Assembly (NCBI GenBank): GCA_947628135.1
Contig: CANQYT010000008.1
Span: 18,287 to 82,286, forward strand
Origin: an uncultured Clostridia bacterium
GTDB taxonomy: Bacteria > Bacillota > Clostridia > Christensenellales > CAG-314
Reading direction: 5' to 3'
DNA length: 64,000 nt
The position numbers and the translations under genes were made by a program. The notes under the pieces are model-generated. The model saw nothing but the letters and a program-made list of their open reading frames with translations, made no database searches and was not told the DNA's origin. Of this stretch, positions 25,376-34,828 are shown one piece after another (position 1 is the first letter of the stretch; each line of letters begins with the position of its first letter).

Positions 25376-27667
25376 ATGATAGGGTTGTACTATCTGTTCG
25401 GCGCTGTGGGCGCTGCCGCCGTTCTGTTGACGGGGCTGTTGCTCAAAAAGAAGCTTCCGACAAAACTGAATATCGCATTCAAGACCTTTTCGTTGGTGCT
25501 TGCCGCGGCTTTGTTCTTCCGTTATATGTTGGGAGATGAAAACATCGCCGATATCATCGCGCTGCGCCCCGGTCGCGGGTTCAATGACAGTGCGCTCATT
25601 GCAATTGCGCTTGTGCAGGTCTGGTTTGCTTATGCGGCGGAAATGCTCGCAATTCTTGCGTCTTTCTTCAAGATAAAGACGCTACCCGCGCTGGTTGCAT
25701 ATCTTGCGTTGCCGATATTCGCTTTCAACGCCGTTATGTTTCCCAATCACGTAATGGCCATCTGCGGAGAGGCGGCTTTCGGCGCGTTTGACGTGCGCGC
25801 GGCGTTGCTCGGTTTGGAAACGGGTCTCGGCTTGGGCTACGCAACGCTGTACACGATAGTCAATTTCGACAAAATACGCCTTTACAAGACGGAATGGGTG
25901 TGGTTTGCGCTTGCGGCGGTGGGGTGCATATTTGCCGCTTTCCCCAGTTACAGTTTCCGCGTGGCGGTTGAGCCGGCAATGTTCTATCCCGAAGATTTCA
26001 ACTTCTATCACCGCTTGCTGTTGTATCCCGCGGCGATAATACCCATCACGCTGTTTGTGCTGTTGCACAACAAAAGTTACGAAACGAAACGCTTTGCGAT
26101 GATGTACTATGCGTGGCTGGGATTGCTGAACTTCTCGTTCAGTCACCGTTTCGGCGACTTCTTCGGACCTAATTGGGTCACGACGCTGCCTTTGCACCTG
26201 TGCCACACGGCAATGTACATCACGCCGCTGTGCCTCACGTTCAAGTTGAAAAAGGTGTTCTACTTTACCTATTTCATCAACGTGTTGGGCGCGTTTCTCG
26301 CGTTGGTAATGCCGGACACGGGCGAACAAGCCATTTTCGACACGGGTATCTGGCTGTTCTATATGAATCACTACCACGCGTTCTTTATGCCGCTGTTGGT
26401 GGTGGGTCTGGGCATATTCCGCCGTCCGCGTTGGAAAGAGTTCAAGTACAGTATGATAGGTTTTTCCATCTACTTTGTAATGATGCTCATAGTCAACGCT
26501 TGGTTCACCAACTACAACGCAAGCGTGGACTACTTCTATCTCAACGGCGATTTCATCGTAGACAAGTTGGGTACTTGGGCGGAAAACACTCGCAACTTTG
26601 TGTGGAGTTTCAAAATAGGCGAGTTGTCGTTCACCTTTTATCCGCTGTATCAGTTCCTGTTTCTTGTGGTGTACTACGGCTTTGCATTCGGAATGTGGTT
26701 CATCTACGAATTAGGATACAGCGTGGTTATCGGTTGGTTGGACATTGCGGAACGCAACAAAAAAATACGAGTTGACAAGTTGGCGTTGGAGGTCCAACTT
26801 GCGGGCAGAAGTATCGAGGAGCCAATGAATATGGAAAACGTAAACAAACTTGTTCTCAACAAATTTACCAAACGCTACGGCACAAGCGACGTCTATGCGG
26901 TAAAGGACGCCGATCTGGAAGTGCGCGGCGGCGAAATATTCGGATTTTTAGGACCGAACGGCGCGGGCAAATCCACGATAATCAAAAGTATCGTCGGTAT
27001 CCAGACGATAACCGACGGTTCGATAGAAGTGTGCGGCTACGACGTGGCTAAGCAAAGCGTACAGGCAAAGAGGCAGATAGGCTTTGTTCCCGACCACTAC
27101 GCGCTGTACGAGCGGCTCACCGCGCGCGAGTACATCAACTACATCGCCGACCTCTACGAAGTTTCCAAAGAGGACCGCGACAGCCGTCTGTCCGCTATGG
27201 CGGAGCGTTTCGAATTGACTTCCGCTTTGGACAACCCCATTCGCACCTATTCGCACGGTATGAAGCAAAAAGTAACCATTATGGCTGCGCTCATACACAA
27301 CCCCAAGGTGTGGATATTGGACGAACCTCTGACGGGACTTGACCCCAACAGCATTTTCCAAGTAAAGGAATGTATGCGCGAACACGCCGAGGCGGGCAAC
27401 ATAGTGTTCTTTTCCAGCCACATCATCGACGTGGTGGAGCGTATCTGCGACCGCATAGCCATCATACGCAAAGGGCAAATTCAGTGCGTGCGCGACGTTC
27501 ACGAAATGGACGCGGCGGGCGAGAGTCTGGAAAAATTCTATATGTCCGTCATCAACGGCGCGGAAGTAAATCCCATTGCCGTTGAGGGTGCGTCGCAGGA
27601 CGACCAACACAAGACAAAAAAGGCAAAACGCCGCAACAAACGTCACGGGGACGCGGAGGCTGACTAG
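25376..27667 (+). CDS. Fusion: YwaF/TMEM164-like membrane domain plus ABC transporter ATPase
   Basis: 763 residues from the ATG at 25376 (TAGGAG upstream). Residues 1 to about 475 form a polytopic membrane domain with 10-12 helices; the LPLHLCHTAMYITPLCL segment and later NYNASVDYFYLNGD resemble the YwaF/TMEM164 family. Residues about 495-763 are an ABC ATPase: Walker A FLGPNGAGKSTIIKS, Q-loop region GFVPDHYALYERL, signature YSHGMKQKV, Walker B VWILDEPLTGLDP and switch histidine in FFSSHIID. It ends with a basic tail (KTKKAKRRNKRH). The stop overlaps the following permease start by 1 nt, so this ATPase probably powers that permease. I see no stop or frameshift between the two halves. Confidence 0.8.
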   Translation: MIGLYYLFGAVGAAAVLLTGLLLKKKLPTKLNIAFKTFSLVLAAALFFRYMLGDENIADIIALRPGRGFNDSALIAIALVQVWFAYAAEMLAILASFFKIKTLPALVAYLALPIFAFNAVMFPNHVMAICGEAAFGAFDVRAALLGLETGLGLGYATLYTIVNFDKIRLYKTEWVWFALAAVGCIFAAFPSYSFRVAVEPAMFYPEDFNFYHRLLLYPAAIIPITLFVLLHNKSYETKRFAMMYYAWLGLLNFSFSHRFGDFFGPNWVTTLPLHLCHTAMYITPLCLTFKLKKVFYFTYFINVLGAFLALVMPDTGEQAIFDTGIWLFYMNHYHAFFMPLLVVGLGIFRRPRWKEFKYSMIGFSIYFVMMLIVNAWFTNYNASVDYFYLNGDFIVDKLGTWAENTRNFVWSFKIGELSFTFYPLYQFLFLVVYYGFAFGMWFIYELGYSVVIGWLDIAERNKKIRVDKLALEVQLAGRSIEEPMNMENVNKLVLNKFTKRYGTSDVYAVKDADLEVRGGEIFGFLGPNGAGKSTIIKSIVGIQTITDGSIEVCGYDVAKQSVQAKRQIGFVPDHYALYERLTAREYINYIADLYEVSKEDRDSRLSAMAERFELTSALDNPIRTYSHGMKQKVTIMAALIHNPKVWILDEPLTGLDPNSIFQVKECMREHAEAGNIVFFSSHIIDVVERICDRIAIIRKGQIQCVRDVHEMDAAGESLEKFYMSVINGAEVNPIAVEGASQDDQHKTKKAKRRNKRHGDAEAD

Positions 27668-29367
27668 TGAAAACTTATCTGCGCAATCTCAAAACGTTGG
27701 TCGTTATGCAACTGCGGGACAAATTGGACTTGTCTTTCATTCGCAGTGTGCGTTCCACCATCATCAAGGTGATGCTCGCCATTATCAAACTTGCCGTTGT
27801 GATAGTGGTCTTTTGGGGGCTGTTCACCGTGTGTAAGATGTTGTCCGTGTTCCGCCCGTTCGGCTACATACCGGACACCGTCGTCAACGTTCTGTTTACG
27901 CTCATTCAGTTGATGTCCATCATCACTTGCACGGTGGGGCTTACCAAAACGCTGTATATGACGGCGGACAACAAAGTGTTGCTCACCCTGCCCGTCAGCA
28001 GTACCAACGTTTATATGTCCAAGTTGGTGCTGTACTACATCTTCGAACTGAAAAAGAACGTCGGACTCACCCTGCCGCTGTTTGTGGCGTACGGCATTGT
28101 CAACAACGCCGTGTGGTACTACTATCCGTGGATGCTGTTCTGTTTCCTGTTCATCTCGTTAGTACCCGTCGCTATCGGTGCGGTTATTTCCATTCCCGCG
28201 CTGTACGTAGGTAAATTTATTGCACGGTTCAAGTGGTTGCAAGCGATATTGGTGTTGGGCGCTGCAAGTGCGGTAACATACGGGTTGATATACGTTATCG
28301 GCATAATACCCGCCAACATCAACATAATGGGTCAATGGGGTTACATCTATCAAGGCATAGACAAATTCCTCAACGCCTTTGCAAACGTATTCAAACCCTA
28401 CTACTATCTCACTTTGATGATGGTGGGCGGCACGCTGCGTATTCGCGCGCAACTTGTGCAGGGCGACACGTTCGCTTATTGGGGAGTTATGCTAGCGTGC
28501 GTTGTCGCGCTGATAGGCATTTCTTTCCTGCTGGCAAAGCCGCTTTTCGTCAAGATGGCTTCCAAACAGTTCGAGTTTGACAAGCGCACGTCCCGTCCTC
28601 ACCGCAACCGTGTACACCGTCGCAGGCTCAGTCCGTTTTTCGAATCTATGCAAATGGATCTGAGAAGCAGTACGTTTGTTATCGGCGCGTTCATTCAGTT
28701 GGTGTTGCCGGCAATTGCGATACTGCTGCTCAACAGACTGTATGCGGCTATGAACACCAACTACTCGGGGCAGGTGATGACCAAGACTTTCAACCTGTTG
28801 GTAATGCTGGTGATGACGCTTGCTTTCAACAACACTTACGCTTCGGTGTACAGCCGCGAGGGCGCGGCGCGCAACATATTGAAGACCCGCCCGCAAAAGC
28901 CCGTCTACACGTTGTTCGGACGTATCGCGTTCCGCGCAATGGTGATAGTGTTGTCCACCGTCGCGGTGACCGTTACGTACTATCTCGCGCAATCCTATCG
29001 CGTTGTTGACGGCGAAACGGTGCAAATTGCTCTTGACAGCGTTTTCGTCAAGGAAATAGTGCTGATGGGAGTTATCACGCTTATCGTTTCCGAAGCCCAT
29101 CTGCTGTGGTGCGCGGATATGGACCTTATGAACAACTTCGCCGACCAATATCAGACGGTGGGCGTGCAATTCGACAGTCCCAACGAGCGCAACGCAACTA
29201 TCGTCGGCTTTCTGCTTGCGGCGTTGTTCGCGTTCCTGTACTACTTCCTTTCGGATCGCGGAACGTACAGTTCTCTTGTCAAGGGATTGGTAATTGCCGT
29301 GGCGTTGATAGTTGCGCGCGTTTACCTGTTCATCACCCGCGCAAGGCTGTATTTTGTGGAGAAGTGA
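27667..29367 (+). CDS. ABC-2-type transporter permease
   Basis: 566 residues with about 12 predicted membrane helices in two groups separated by a basic cytoplasmic loop near residues 305-320 (KRTSRPHRNRVHRRRLS). The MYMTADNKVLLTLPVSSTNVYMSK segment (about 96-119) is typical of permeases in bacterial ABC-2 exporters. Starts at GTG overlapping the previous stop, hence translational coupling. Substrate unknown. Confidence 0.75.
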   Translation: MKTYLRNLKTLVVMQLRDKLDLSFIRSVRSTIIKVMLAIIKLAVVIVVFWGLFTVCKMLSVFRPFGYIPDTVVNVLFTLIQLMSIITCTVGLTKTLYMTADNKVLLTLPVSSTNVYMSKLVLYYIFELKKNVGLTLPLFVAYGIVNNAVWYYYPWMLFCFLFISLVPVAIGAVISIPALYVGKFIARFKWLQAILVLGAASAVTYGLIYVIGIIPANINIMGQWGYIYQGIDKFLNAFANVFKPYYYLTLMMVGGTLRIRAQLVQGDTFAYWGVMLACVVALIGISFLLAKPLFVKMASKQFEFDKRTSRPHRNRVHRRRLSPFFESMQMDLRSSTFVIGAFIQLVLPAIAILLLNRLYAAMNTNYSGQVMTKTFNLLVMLVMTLAFNNTYASVYSREGAARNILKTRPQKPVYTLFGRIAFRAMVIVLSTVAVTVTYYLAQSYRVVDGETVQIALDSVFVKEIVLMGVITLIVSEAHLLWCADMDLMNNFADQYQTVGVQFDSPNERNATIVGFLLAALFAFLYYFLSDRGTYSSLVKGLVIAVALIVARVYLFITRARLYFVEK

Positions 29368-29370
29368 CCT

Positions 29371-29874
29371 ATGAAGAAATCGACGGTAATCGTACTTTTG
29401 GTAGTATTTTTGGGCTCGGTACTTGTGGTCGGCATTTTCGGAATGCAGGCAGTACCGTGGCAGGAGATAGTCTACGTTGACAAGATAGAGATAACAAACA
29501 TTCTCACAAGCAGCGGCAAAGACGTAGACATCAAGTACAACGAAAAACACAATTACTACTATGCGTTCATCTATTACGAGCCTGTCAAAGTGACGCAATT
29601 GGACGAAGAGGGCAACACGGTGGAAGTGGACGCGTTCGAAGTGACGCTCGTGTGGGACTACTCCCCCAAGAACGCCACCAACAACAAAGTAAAAGTGTCC
29701 ATTGTCGAACCCGCTTCGCCGCCCTGCGACCCGCTGACGGACAACGCCAAGTTGGGCAGGGGCGACCCGATAGTGTTCCGCCGTGCGGGCAACGTGCATT
29801 TGCGCTATGCCGCGGCAGATTCGGCAACGGGCGCAACGCTGGACATCTGGCTGTACGTAGTGGTGCAGCCCTGA
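29371..29874 (+). CDS. Membrane-anchored extracellular protein of the ABC operon
   Basis: 167 residues with an N-terminal signal anchor (STVIVLLVVFLGSVLVVGIFGMQ) and a beta-rich outer domain (KIEITNILTSSGKDVDIKY..., FRRAGNVHLRYAAADSATGATLDIWLYVVVQP). It starts 3 bp after the permease, so it belongs to the same operon and may be an accessory of the exporter. Its first strands (VYVDKIEI) recall bacterial Ig-like domains, as does the next gene. No family recognised. Confidence 0.65.
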   Translation: MKKSTVIVLLVVFLGSVLVVGIFGMQAVPWQEIVYVDKIEITNILTSSGKDVDIKYNEKHNYYYAFIYYEPVKVTQLDEEGNTVEVDAFEVTLVWDYSPKNATNNKVKVSIVEPASPPCDPLTDNAKLGRGDPIVFRRAGNVHLRYAAADSATGATLDIWLYVVVQP

Positions 29875-29959
29875 TTGGCAAACAACAGCCTTTGGGCTTT
29901 GTTCAATATAGATAAAACAAAAAAAAACAAAAATAAAAAAAGGAGAAACAACAGGCAAA

Positions 29960-32674
29960 ATGAGTAAAAAATTATCACTTGTCATAGCGCTTGTCGTTGT
30001 GCTTGCTATCGCGCTCCCCGTGATTGCAGCCTGCGACACGGGTAAAACAGTTGATAAAATCGAATTTGTCAACCCCGTACGTACCTACAACGTCGGCGAC
30101 ACAATCGACTACGACAGTTTGCAGGTAAAAGTAACCTATACGGACAATTCGTCCGAACAAAAGACTGTCGCCGACCTCAAAAAAGACGGTGCAACCTTGA
30201 CCGCAGCCGACCTCAGCAAGCAGGGCAACACATCTTATTCCCTTACCTACAAAGGTAAGACCGCTACCGTGAGGCTTACGGTTGGCGGTGGCGATGTCAC
30301 CACCACAACCACGGTAAACAACATCATGTGGCCCGAGTTCTACGCCAACTATCTCACAAGATCCGCCGCGCGCGGCGCAGGCGAACCCGAGGACGAAGGC
30401 GATTTCCGCGTGTCCGGCGAAGTCTACGAAGTAGGCAACGTCAACAAATTCCTGTTCGGACCTAACGCGGTAGGTTTCGACCTTGAAAATCAAGAAGAAA
30501 TAGAAATTGCCAACCCCAAGACGACGGTCAGAGTGTACTCCAAGGACACAAAGGAAGGCGCGTATACCGAACTTACCGGTGCGGAACTCAAAGCGTTTGT
30601 CACAGTAGACAACAACACGTACAAGTTTTCCGAGGACGCTGCCGACAAATACGTCAAGTTGGAAATCTCCCTTGACGAGGAATTCTACGACGTCAGCGAA
30701 ACGCTTACGGGCGCCACGTCGCAGACTGTTGAGTTCTACGTCGTGGACGGCGGCTACAACGTATACGACCAACTCGGTCTGTCCGTAATGGCTGACCTCG
30801 AAAAACGCGCTTGGTCGGAAATTTGGGAATGCGAATACCACGACGATGACGCCGCAAATCACAAAACCACCGTCACTCCGATAGAGGACGAATCCGTAAA
30901 ACTTCTTGCGGACGACTTGTATCTTTGCCAATATGTGGACAACATCAGTTGGGTAGTGCTTCACGGCGACATCGAACTTGACCCCGACCAAATGCCCTCT
31001 CTCTATTTCTGGTCCGAAACGGGCGAAACGTCTGCCGGTCTTGATACGGCAAAGACAAGCCTCGAAGGACACTCCGAGTACCAAAACGACATCGTTGGCA
31101 CGATGCGCGACGGCAACAACAGCGGTATAAACACCGGCGACGCGGGTCACATCAATTACTCTCGCGTAATGGACGTGGTCAGTTACCACTCCGACATTGC
31201 CGATATGGATATGCCCGGCGATTATGGTATCGAAACGAACATCCCTCTCAATATGGCAAAGGGTATCTTCGCCACGAAGAAAGTCAGCGTTTCCGGTAAC
31301 TACAACAGCATCGTCTACGAAAATCGCGATCACACCCAGCGCTCGCCTATCAAAAACAGAGTGTTGCTTTCCTACGCCGATTGGGGTTCTGACAGCAAAA
31401 TAACAGACCCCGTCTCCCATTGGAGCGTGTTCCAATTCATTCAACCTCGCGTAGAGGGTGCGGACAGAAGCGTATTCACTCTTAAAAACCTCGCTCTTTC
31501 CGGCAACAACCCGATGCAAAACGACGACGCGTTCAAGGCTGCGGGCTTGATGCTTTCCGGCAGTTACGCTGCGCAAGTCAACTACTACAACTTCAACGCC
31601 AAGCAGTTCTTCACCTCCATCGTGCAGGACAACTACGGCGACTTCGCTTTCGATGAAAACGGCAAGTTCCACAGCGGCGGCACAAGCGAGCAGGCAAAGG
31701 TGCTTATCGACAACTCCAAGTTGTACAACAACTATTCCAATATGACCTACCTGTGGCGCGGCGATATGACGGTAAAGAACAGCGAAATGATAGGTTCGGG
31801 CGGTCCATTATTCATAATGTGCGATGCCAACCACACCGACCACGCCGGCAAGACAGGTGCGACAACTCCCGACAGTACAGACTACGGTACGTCTGATGAG
31901 GGCGGTCCTCAACTTAAAATCGACACCAAGAGCAAGTTGCAGGCGTTTGCAACCGGTCTAGAAAGTTGGTATGCTATTTACGATGCTACGCCATTGTTTA
32001 ACACCATCAAGGCGCAACTTGATGAAGATTTAATGCGCCCCCAACTTGGTAAGACTGTAACGTTCTCCAACGAAAAAGGCTCAGGTTATGTCAATGTAAT
32101 TGCGGTTATCATTCCCGACGCCGATATGATACTCAAAGGTAAAGATTACGATGATAATACAGAAAAATTGGACGTTCGTGGTGTGGTTACGCAAACCGAT
32201 GACAGCGGTGAAGTGGTCAATCATTTTGCAATGCACAACAACTTTGTGACGACTGCACGCCGTTTTGCTTCCGGCAATGCAACTCAATTCCCAATGTATC
32301 TTGAATGCGGTGATGCGAATTTGATATATGACGCTAACGCGACGGGTTTAGGCGCTCTTTGGAACGCATCGACGGTTGAATTGGAAGCCAAATACGGCAC
32401 ATTCAATATTCTTTCAAAGCAAACCGTTCCCGCATACTATGCAATGCAGGCTATGCTAAACAGCATGATTACTTCTATGTACCCGAATGCAGCTACGGAT
32501 AAAGCAAGGTATCAAGCACAAGCCACATTCAGTCGGGCGGATAAAGACGCTTGGACAAACGAAACGAGTCAACTTGTTTGCTTGTATTTGTCGGCAGGTA
32601 CTATTGAACCCCATCCGGTAAATGCCCCGTATTTCGGTATATTGTTGCAAATAGGCGACTACTCCGCCACCTAA
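29960..32674 (+). CDS. Large surface lipoprotein with Ig-like N-terminal domain
   Basis: 904 residues. The lipobox is LPVIAAC. Next comes a bacterial Ig-like domain (about 29-112: KIEFVNPVRTYNVGDTIDYD, TYTDNSSEQ, YSLTYKGKTATVRLTV), a low-complexity threonine linker and about 780 residues I cannot assign, rich in Asp, Asn and Tyr. AAGGAG upstream of ATG. The 86-bp gap to the previous gene has an A-rich stretch but no clear terminator, so read-through from the ABC operon is possible. Codon use shifts in the last 700 bp toward more A/T, perhaps a recombination join. Likely an adhesin or binding protein; function not inferable. Confidence 0.7.
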   Translation: MSKKLSLVIALVVVLAIALPVIAACDTGKTVDKIEFVNPVRTYNVGDTIDYDSLQVKVTYTDNSSEQKTVADLKKDGATLTAADLSKQGNTSYSLTYKGKTATVRLTVGGGDVTTTTTVNNIMWPEFYANYLTRSAARGAGEPEDEGDFRVSGEVYEVGNVNKFLFGPNAVGFDLENQEEIEIANPKTTVRVYSKDTKEGAYTELTGAELKAFVTVDNNTYKFSEDAADKYVKLEISLDEEFYDVSETLTGATSQTVEFYVVDGGYNVYDQLGLSVMADLEKRAWSEIWECEYHDDDAANHKTTVTPIEDESVKLLADDLYLCQYVDNISWVVLHGDIELDPDQMPSLYFWSETGETSAGLDTAKTSLEGHSEYQNDIVGTMRDGNNSGINTGDAGHINYSRVMDVVSYHSDIADMDMPGDYGIETNIPLNMAKGIFATKKVSVSGNYNSIVYENRDHTQRSPIKNRVLLSYADWGSDSKITDPVSHWSVFQFIQPRVEGADRSVFTLKNLALSGNNPMQNDDAFKAAGLMLSGSYAAQVNYYNFNAKQFFTSIVQDNYGDFAFDENGKFHSGGTSEQAKVLIDNSKLYNNYSNMTYLWRGDMTVKNSEMIGSGGPLFIMCDANHTDHAGKTGATTPDSTDYGTSDEGGPQLKIDTKSKLQAFATGLESWYAIYDATPLFNTIKAQLDEDLMRPQLGKTVTFSNEKGSGYVNVIAVIIPDADMILKGKDYDDNTEKLDVRGVVTQTDDSGEVVNHFAMHNNFVTTARRFASGNATQFPMYLECGDANLIYDANATGLGALWNASTVELEAKYGTFNILSKQTVPAYYAMQAMLNSMITSMYPNAATDKARYQAQATFSRADKDAWTNETSQLVCLYLSAGTIEPHPVNAPYFGILLQIGDYSAT

Positions 32675-32749
32675 GCGCGCAATTGCTACGGCAGGTTGAA
32701 TTTTGCGCGCGGCGACAACAGGTCTCCGCGCCCAAATCACCAAACAAAG

Positions 32750-32777
32750 GACGGAAGCGTCTCGCTTCCGTCTTTTT
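32750..32777 (+). terminator. Terminator after the large lipoprotein gene
   Basis: GACGGAAGCG (32750-32759) pairs with CGCTTCCGTC (32763-32772), followed by TTTTT. Confidence 0.9.
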
Positions 32778-32796
32778 GTCGCTTCTTCCCGTTCCT

Positions 32797-32920
32797 ACTG
32801 AAAGATTTTTCGATTTTTGCAAAATCTTTCAGTACTACTGAAAGTTTTTTCCTCTTTTCACAAAATCTTTCACTACTACTGAAAATTTTTGTTGACTTTG
32901 CCAAAAACTTTCAGTATAAT
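32797..32920 (+). promoter_or_regulatory. Promoter with three palindromic operators
   Basis: Three successive inverted repeats of the type ACTGAAAG...CTTTCAGT: 32797-32833 (arms ACTGAAAGATTTT and AAAATCTTTCAGT), 32837-32873 (one imperfect arm, CTTTCACT) and 32878-32915. The third encloses the promoter: TTGACT (32892-32897), a 17-nt spacer and TATAAT (32915-32920). Spacing between units is about 40 bp. This looks like binding sites of a repressor, or RNA hairpins in the first two units. Confidence 0.7.
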
Positions 32921-32936
32921 AAATTCGGAGGCAGAA

Positions 32937-34118
32937 ATGATAAAGAGAGAAAAGTACATCGCGCCTATAAGGGAATTTTACGACAGCGATCTGATAAAAA
33001 TTATCACGGGTATCAGACGTTGCGGCAAATCGGTCGTGTTGCAACAGATTATGGAAGAAATTTCTTCGCAAACGGACAACATCATATATCTCAACTTTGA
33101 GGACAAGCGTGTTTCGGCGAACGTTTACAATGCGGAGCAATTGACGGAGTATGTGGAGCAGCACCGCAAGTCGGGCAAATGCTATTTGTTTTTTGACGAG
33201 ATTCAAGTTTTGGACGAATGGCAGCAAGCGTGCAAGACCTTGCGGTTGGACGACTGTTCGCTGTTTATCACGGGGTCTAACTCGCGCTTGCTCTCGCGCG
33301 AATTTACCAAGGAATTGAGCGGCAGATATGTTTCCTTTCGGATACGTCCGTTTGTTTACAAAGAAATCGTTCAGTACACAAAGCAGTTGGGCAGAGAGTG
33401 TTCCGTGACGGACTACTTGGTGTGGGGCGGTTTTCCCAAAAGGTTTGAATTTGCCACCGAACAGGCGCAACGCGTATATCTTGGCGATTTGGACGACACG
33501 GTGGTTTTGAATGATTTGATAAATCGTTACAAAATTCGCAAAACCGCTTTGTTTGAACGTTTTGTCAACTATGTGCTCAGGTCCAACGGACGAATATTCT
33601 CCGCCAATTCTATCGTAAAGTACATCAATCAATACGACAAGACTTGTTCTGTGAACACGGTCATCAAATATCTCGGTTACTTGCAGGAGGCTTACGTTAT
33701 CGAAAGCGTAAGGCAGTATTCTTCCAAAACAAAGGCGGAGTTGCAGTACTTTGCCAAACTGTACGACGAAGACGTTTGTTTCAATTCCATTCGTTGTGCG
33801 GACAATCGTTACGACTTGACGCACAATCTGGAAAATATCGTTTACAACGAACTGATATATATGGGCTACACGGTTTTTGTCTGCAACAACAACGGCAAGG
33901 AAATCGACTTTTTGGCGCAGGACGGCAACAAACGCTATCTGATACAGGTTGCATACAGCGTGGCGGAAGACAAGGCGTATCAAAGAGAATTCGGCGCGTT
34001 TGACAACGTCGACAACAGCGCAAAAAAAATTGTGATAAGCAACGACGACATAGATTATTCGACTGCCACCGTGCAACACATCAAGTTGAAAGACTTTTTG
34101 TTGATGGATACCCTTTGA
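32937..34118 (+). CDS. AAA-type ATPase with DUF4143 C-terminal domain
   Basis: 393 residues from the ATG at 32937 (GGAGG 6 nt upstream; the frame opens earlier at 32889 inside the promoter). Walker A variant GIRRCGKSVVLQQI at about 28-41, Walker B-like CYLFFDEIQVLDEW, sensor-like FITGSNSRLLSREF. The second half is the DUF4143 nuclease-like domain (NLENIVYNELIYMGY, GKEIDFLAQ, YLIQVAYSV), with the D/E-xK pattern of PD-(D/E)XK folds. These ATPases are common, scattered in anaerobes, and have no firm function. Single gene with its own operators and terminator. Confidence 0.88.
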   Translation: MIKREKYIAPIREFYDSDLIKIITGIRRCGKSVVLQQIMEEISSQTDNIIYLNFEDKRVSANVYNAEQLTEYVEQHRKSGKCYLFFDEIQVLDEWQQACKTLRLDDCSLFITGSNSRLLSREFTKELSGRYVSFRIRPFVYKEIVQYTKQLGRECSVTDYLVWGGFPKRFEFATEQAQRVYLGDLDDTVVLNDLINRYKIRKTALFERFVNYVLRSNGRIFSANSIVKYINQYDKTCSVNTVIKYLGYLQEAYVIESVRQYSSKTKAELQYFAKLYDEDVCFNSIRCADNRYDLTHNLENIVYNELIYMGYTVFVCNNNGKEIDFLAQDGNKRYLIQVAYSVAEDKAYQREFGAFDNVDNSAKKIVISNDDIDYSTATVQHIKLKDFLLMDTL

Positions 34119-34120
34119 AA

Positions 34121-34149
34121 AAAAAGACGGCGAGTTTGCCGTCTTTTTT
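34121..34149. terminator. Bidirectional terminator
   Basis: AAAAAGACGGC (34121-34131) pairs with GCCGTCTTTTT (34138-34148). Serves the ATPase gene and, in reverse, queH. Confidence 0.9.
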
Positions 34150-34159
34150 GTATGTGAAG

Positions 34160-34777
34160 TTATTTTTGCGAATATGTACAACCGCAATAGTGCTGTCGGT
34201 AAATTCCGTATTTTTCGCAAAGGCGTATGCTTTCGTTGTAGCCGTTGTGCTTTTTGAAGTCGCTCGGAAGCCATTTCAAATCGTCCGTTTGCAGTGAAAG
34301 CCCTATTTCGTTGAGCAACGCGCTGTTTTTGTAGGGCGAAATGGTGAGCGTTGTGCCGAACAGTTGAAATCCGTGCATTTCGGCGTAAGTTTTTGCGTCC
34401 GCAAGCCGCAGCCGAAAACATTGTGCGCAACGCGCGCCGCCTTCTTTTTCCTGTTCCAGACCCTTTGCCGCGTCGAAGAAACGGCTGACGTCCTGTTGTT
34501 TAACAACCAATTTCAGCGGCGCAACGGGCGTAACTTCGTATGTGCCGCCGTTGACAATGTCTACGAGTTTTTGCACTTCGCCGAGACGTTTTGTCCACTC
34601 GGCGGGGTCGGTGATGTTGTCGTTGGAGTAGTAGAGCGTAACGTCGAACGCGTCCGCAAGCCGCAGCAAACACGCCGTCGCGCAGGGCGCGCAGCACACG
34701 TGCAGCAGCAATTTCGGGTTTTTGCCCGCCGCTTGCGCCTTTATCTCTTGAAATTGTTTGTCGTAGTTGACGTTCAT
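34160..34777 (-). CDS. queH: Epoxyqueuosine reductase QueH
   Basis: 205 residues of the DUF208/QueH family, which performs the last step of queuosine synthesis in tRNA (epoxyqueuosine to queuosine), replacing QueG. Conserved cysteines are present: LLLHVCCAPCATACL (C28, C29, C32), GARCAQCFRLRL and HYCGCTYSQK. The YYSNDNI and TTLTISPYKN motifs also fit. Last gene of the minus-strand metG cluster, 51 bp after the radical SAM gene. Confidence 0.93.
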   Translation of the reverse strand: MNVNYDKQFQEIKAQAAGKNPKLLLHVCCAPCATACLLRLADAFDVTLYYSNDNITDPAEWTKRLGEVQKLVDIVNGGTYEVTPVAPLKLVVKQQDVSRFFDAAKGLEQEKEGGARCAQCFRLRLADAKTYAEMHGFQLFGTTLTISPYKNSALLNEIGLSLQTDDLKWLPSDFKKHNGYNESIRLCEKYGIYRQHYCGCTYSQK

Positions 34778-34828
34778 AGCACAATTATACCCCGCCCGCG
34801 CGCATTTTGCAGCCGCTGTAAAGTGCGC

